Source: Trichinella spiralis
Taxonomy: Eukaryota; Nematoda; Enoplea; Trichinellida; Trichinellidae
Length of the DNA: 64,000 bases
Reading direction: 5' to 3'
Assembly: GCA_000181795.3 (NCBI GenBank)
Contig: CM012955.1
Coordinates: 4,947,932 to 5,011,931, forward strand
The position numbers and the translations under genes were made by a program. Within the stretch, counting starts at the first letter, position 1, and every line of letters starts with the position of its first letter. This document shows positions 60,597-64,000 of this stretch, in pieces. Under the pieces are notes generated by a model. That model worked only from the letters and a program-made list of their open reading frames with translations, searched no databases and had not been told where the DNA came from.

Positions 60597-63500
60597 GATA
60601 TGTTACTGTTTGATACCACCAGGTCGCCATGATTTGATACCATGACTGGTATCAACATTGAATGTTCCACTTTGAAGATTGATGAAATTATTTTATATGC
60701 ATATTTATTGAATAAATGTATATATATTTTATTTCAATACCATTAAAATCACATTTTTGGTTTCACTTTTTCTGGTATATGTCAAGGAAGGCGTAATGTA
60801 GAACGGGATAAGTTATGATGGGGATAAGTTTGTAGTAGTTCTCTAAAAATTTCATCTGAAACTGCACAGTAGTCGTCTGATTAATGGCCTTTAAAGATCG
60901 CACACTGCTAATCGAATGTAATGAATAGCCTTAAACACTAGTTTCTTGCTTGGTTGAGAGAAGCGTCATGCAAATATTTATTTGCTTGTTCTTTGTTGAA
61001 TTACTTACTGATTAATTTAGTTGCAATGCTTGATAGTGAATTGTGTTTTCAATGGCATTTTCACAACTGCCACTGATGACGAATTGCATAAGAAAGAAGT
61101 TTCGCGTTTGTTTATTATTGGTTTTTTCTTTCAGTGAATTATTCTACATTTATGGAAAATCCTGAATAAATAATGGCCCTGAGCGAAGAGATTAGGTAGC
61201 TAGTTTAGGGAATATGTTGTTTCCAGTTAGGATGTTACTTAGCTCATAACAGTTGTTCTTGAGTGTGTGGTTCACCTAAATGTGAGCTATTCTTTATTGT
61301 AATGCTTATTAACCTGTGTGGCTTATTCAATTTAGAGAATATTTTTCCAAAGTTAAATACGTTATTTCAATAAGTTGAATGGCTTTTCGCCTTTGAACAT
61401 TTTAATGAACAATACCTTGTTGATTTGTCTGTGAAGAGAAAATGATTGAATCATATATGAATGTTTCTTCGATCAAGAATACAAAATTTCGAGTTTCAGC
61501 AGTTTGTATGGATGGCACTGCTATATTTTGTGTTTTGGCATAACTGCTTTTTTGAGAATGGCAGTGCATCGGTAACAGAAATGTAAGAAGGGATTATATA
61601 AAAATTTTTTCTTTGTTTGTTTCTGTTTCGTCTTGTTTGCGAAAAATTCGTTTTTAAAATTTGCATTTCAATTGATTGTTACAGTTTTATATTGTTAAAA
61701 GATGGTGTTTTCTAGACTTTCAACAGAAACTATTCAGTTGGTATGAAATAAATGGGCGCAAATTTGAACTACTGCGTATTTAATACATAGAAAAGTCGCC
61801 CATCAGTAACTGTCATGCATCGAATCGTTTAGGAAGCATTTTTGATATCAAATCTTTTAGAATTCTACTAATTTATCGTTTTTTCTATGATCAATTACAT
61901 TGCATTCCTGAAATCATTGCTGTTAAACAATCATTATTTGATGCAAATGAATACGCAAGCGTTGTAAGTGTTTACTTTGCTAAAAAGCAAACTATTCATG
62001 GAATGTGGTCCCCATTAGGATCGTTTCCATGTATTAAGCTTCTGAATGATACCAAGTGTGTGGATATTTGAATTTACTTTCGCTAAGTAACAACAATGCA
62101 ATGCTAATTTGCATAATGAGTACAATATGTAGTCCCCCAAGGTGAAACTTCATTGCAAATGCTAGGAAATTAAATAAATTCACAATTCATGTCAAACTAT
62201 TGGTCTCATGCATGGTAGTTCTTCGAATCTATAGAGATATCCGGGTAAACTTATTCCATGGTTGTCAAAATCTCTGCCACATTGTAAAATAATTTCATGA
62301 TAAGTGCAATCAATTGTACGTCAATTAAAGGTATGTAAATTTTGAATAACCCGCAATCGATGATTTTTTGAGAAATTTGATAAGGCTGACGGTTTGAGCA
62401 TTTGAAATTTATAGAATAAAAAGACTCGCACATTGCACGAAAATAGCTTTCAAATGTGATAATTTTGGAGAATTCTTATCTCTGAATTGGGATCAATCAA
62501 AAAATTCAGTGAACGAAGGTTTTAATTTTGAAAGTTCCTGTTGCATAAATGAAAATCAGGAACAATTCATATTAAAATAAATTCTTTTTTTCGGGTGAAA
62601 GCATTGTTAGTCCCGTTGTTAAAATTAACGAAACCATTCCATATGCACATGGATTTAACTTTTATTTTTCATTATTTTTCATTTTGTTACTGTTATAATC
62701 CTATTTTGGTTTCCCTTTTTTGACATATCTCGACAAATACGCAGTCAGGAGCGTTGGGGATGAATTTATAAAAGTTAGCGAATAATTCTCTACCGACATA
62801 TATCAATTTCTATAATTTTTGGAGAAAAAACCTTTTCTCGAAAATTGCAAAATTTCATGGATTACAGACATGGTTGTTTTTGCGAAAATTGGCGAAAATA
62901 TTTTTTTTCAAATTTTAGACTTTTTTTTATTGTAATAATTTCATATTGATAAAAAAAGTGTTTTATCAATATGAAGTGTTTTCTAGTGTTTCAACTCAAA
63001 CTTTTCAGTAGTTGTGGAATAAATGGCCTCTAAAATTTGCATAACCCAACTTTCATCACTTATTGGTCGAATAACTTAAGGCATTTGATTAGTCACTCGG
63101 TTTTGATCACTGATTGGACAATTTTTTCTATCAAAGTTTTCCCAAATATAGGGGTGCTTCACCATTAAATCCCCTTATATGGACACACGTCCCAATTTTT
63201 ATAACCAAGTTTTTGTTTTATAACTGAACTACATCATTATTGCCTCATCATCTAAAAAATCTCAAAGCAATGATGATGAATAAAGCGCAAGGAAGTTCAC
63301 GCGAAACACAGCTGTTTGAAAATCTTTTAGAATGGAACTTAAAAATGACTAAGGAGTGGACTGTATGAGTTATTTGTAGATAATTCAAAACCAATGTATG
63401 GAGTTGAATTCGACTTTATTCAGTTGGAGCAGTGAAGAGTTCGGTTAGATAGCTTATATCTTGAATATATCTCTTATTTTGAATTCCATTTTAAATATCA

Positions 63501-63878
63501 TTCTGCAACAACATTTACTTTTCATTTGTCATTTTATCAACAATTCAAGATCAACTTGTGATATTCGCTGTGGCGCCAACGCCTTTTGTTGATGTTGACA
63601 GAAGATAATTAATCACACACAAATGGCGCACAAATGCTGACATCAAACAATGCAATGTCCACTGCAGAGTGAATTTGAAGCAGCTTTAAGTGCTTTTCTG
63701 CTTGGTGCTGTTCATCGCTTTTTTCCGCTTCCAAAGTGCTTTACATTTATCCGCCCGCGTTCATAAATACTGTTCAAAAGAAATGTCAGCCAACAGTTGC
63801 TTTCACTCGTCATATAAATTACTTTCTTACCTAACAATTAAATGAAATTTATGCCTAAGGTTCTTTTCTGTTTGGCAG
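60597..63878. other. AT-rich terminal spacer
   Basis: No gene recognised in about 3.3 kb on either strand. Short frames such as 62251-62433 (minus) have no coding character. A less AT-rich block near 63560-63760 may be regulatory for a gene beyond the window. Confidence 0.4.
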
Positions 63879-63993
63879 ATATTGTTCTGATGAACGCTAC
63901 TTGAAGGTTATTCAAGTACAAAGGGAAAACGTAAAATTGATAAATTGTCCACAACTGCAGTTTTCAGCTAAAACTGGGAGTGATGATTGCTGA
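63879..63993 (+). CDS. Possible terminal exon at the window edge
   Basis: A good acceptor (TTTGGCAG) is followed by an open frame, YCSDERYLKVIQVQRENVKL, that stops at 63991-63993 after 37 codons. Codon use is more balanced than in the surrounding spacer. There is no upstream exon in view to fix the phase, and the protein is not recognised. It could be chance. Confidence 0.22.
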
Positions 63994-64000
63994 ATTTTAG

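Overview
This is an AT-rich eukaryotic window. It carries intron-split genes with canonical GT...AG introns, many of 50-100 bp and some of several kb, and no operons or bacterial signals. The gene content points to a nematode: a LEV-10-like CUB/LDLa receptor, an EAT-18-like small membrane protein spliced from the same first exon, a FMRFamide-type peptide GPCR, a short secreted Kazal inhibitor and a nematode-type globin fold. The low GC and intron style would fit a clade I (Trichinella-like) nematode, but that placement is inference.

Layout. At 0.76-10.7 kb (+) lies a large F-BAR/C1/RhoGAP gene resembling C. elegans spv-1 and human ARHGAP29/ARHGAP45/GMIP. At 11.7-19.5 kb (-), convergent with it, is a complex locus. 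One signal-peptide exon (19430-19520) is followed by two mutually compatible continuations: a single-exon small transmembrane protein (17034-17284, EAT-18-like) and a chain of 13 exons encoding five CUB domains, one LDLa repeat and a membrane anchor (LEV-10-like). Both continuations use the same splice phase. At 22.8-23.1 kb (+) is a secreted Kazal inhibitor. At 23.45-25.10 kb (-) a URI-type prefoldin stands head to head with a CDT1 replication-licensing gene (25.8-28.7 kb, +) whose first exon carries a PIP-box degron. At 29.7-31.0 kb (+) is a two-domain Ly-6/uPAR GPI protein. At 33.3-34.8 kb (+) is a 144-residue globin-like protein that lacks the proximal histidine.

The second half is gene-poor. 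It holds an unrecognised six-cysteine-rich, C-terminally anchored protein (40.1-41.7 kb, +), two orphan terminal exons (43.4-43.6 kb, +), a coding-like minus-strand pair at 49.6-50.0 kb, the intronless peptide GPCR (50.2-51.3 kb, +), an intronless FERM-domain gene (55.4-56.7 kb, -), and a 57.3-60.6 kb stretch that looks like decayed coding sequence with an imperfect 255/220-bp tandem duplication. The rest is AT-rich spacer with simple repeats.

The LEV-10-like and EAT-18-like products would work together in the sense known for C. elegans (acetylcholine-receptor clustering and function). CDT1 is a cell-cycle licensing gene and URI a transcription-assembly gene; they share only an intergenic promoter region. 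All exon models were read by eye; phases were checked for consistency, but no alignment or transcript data were available.
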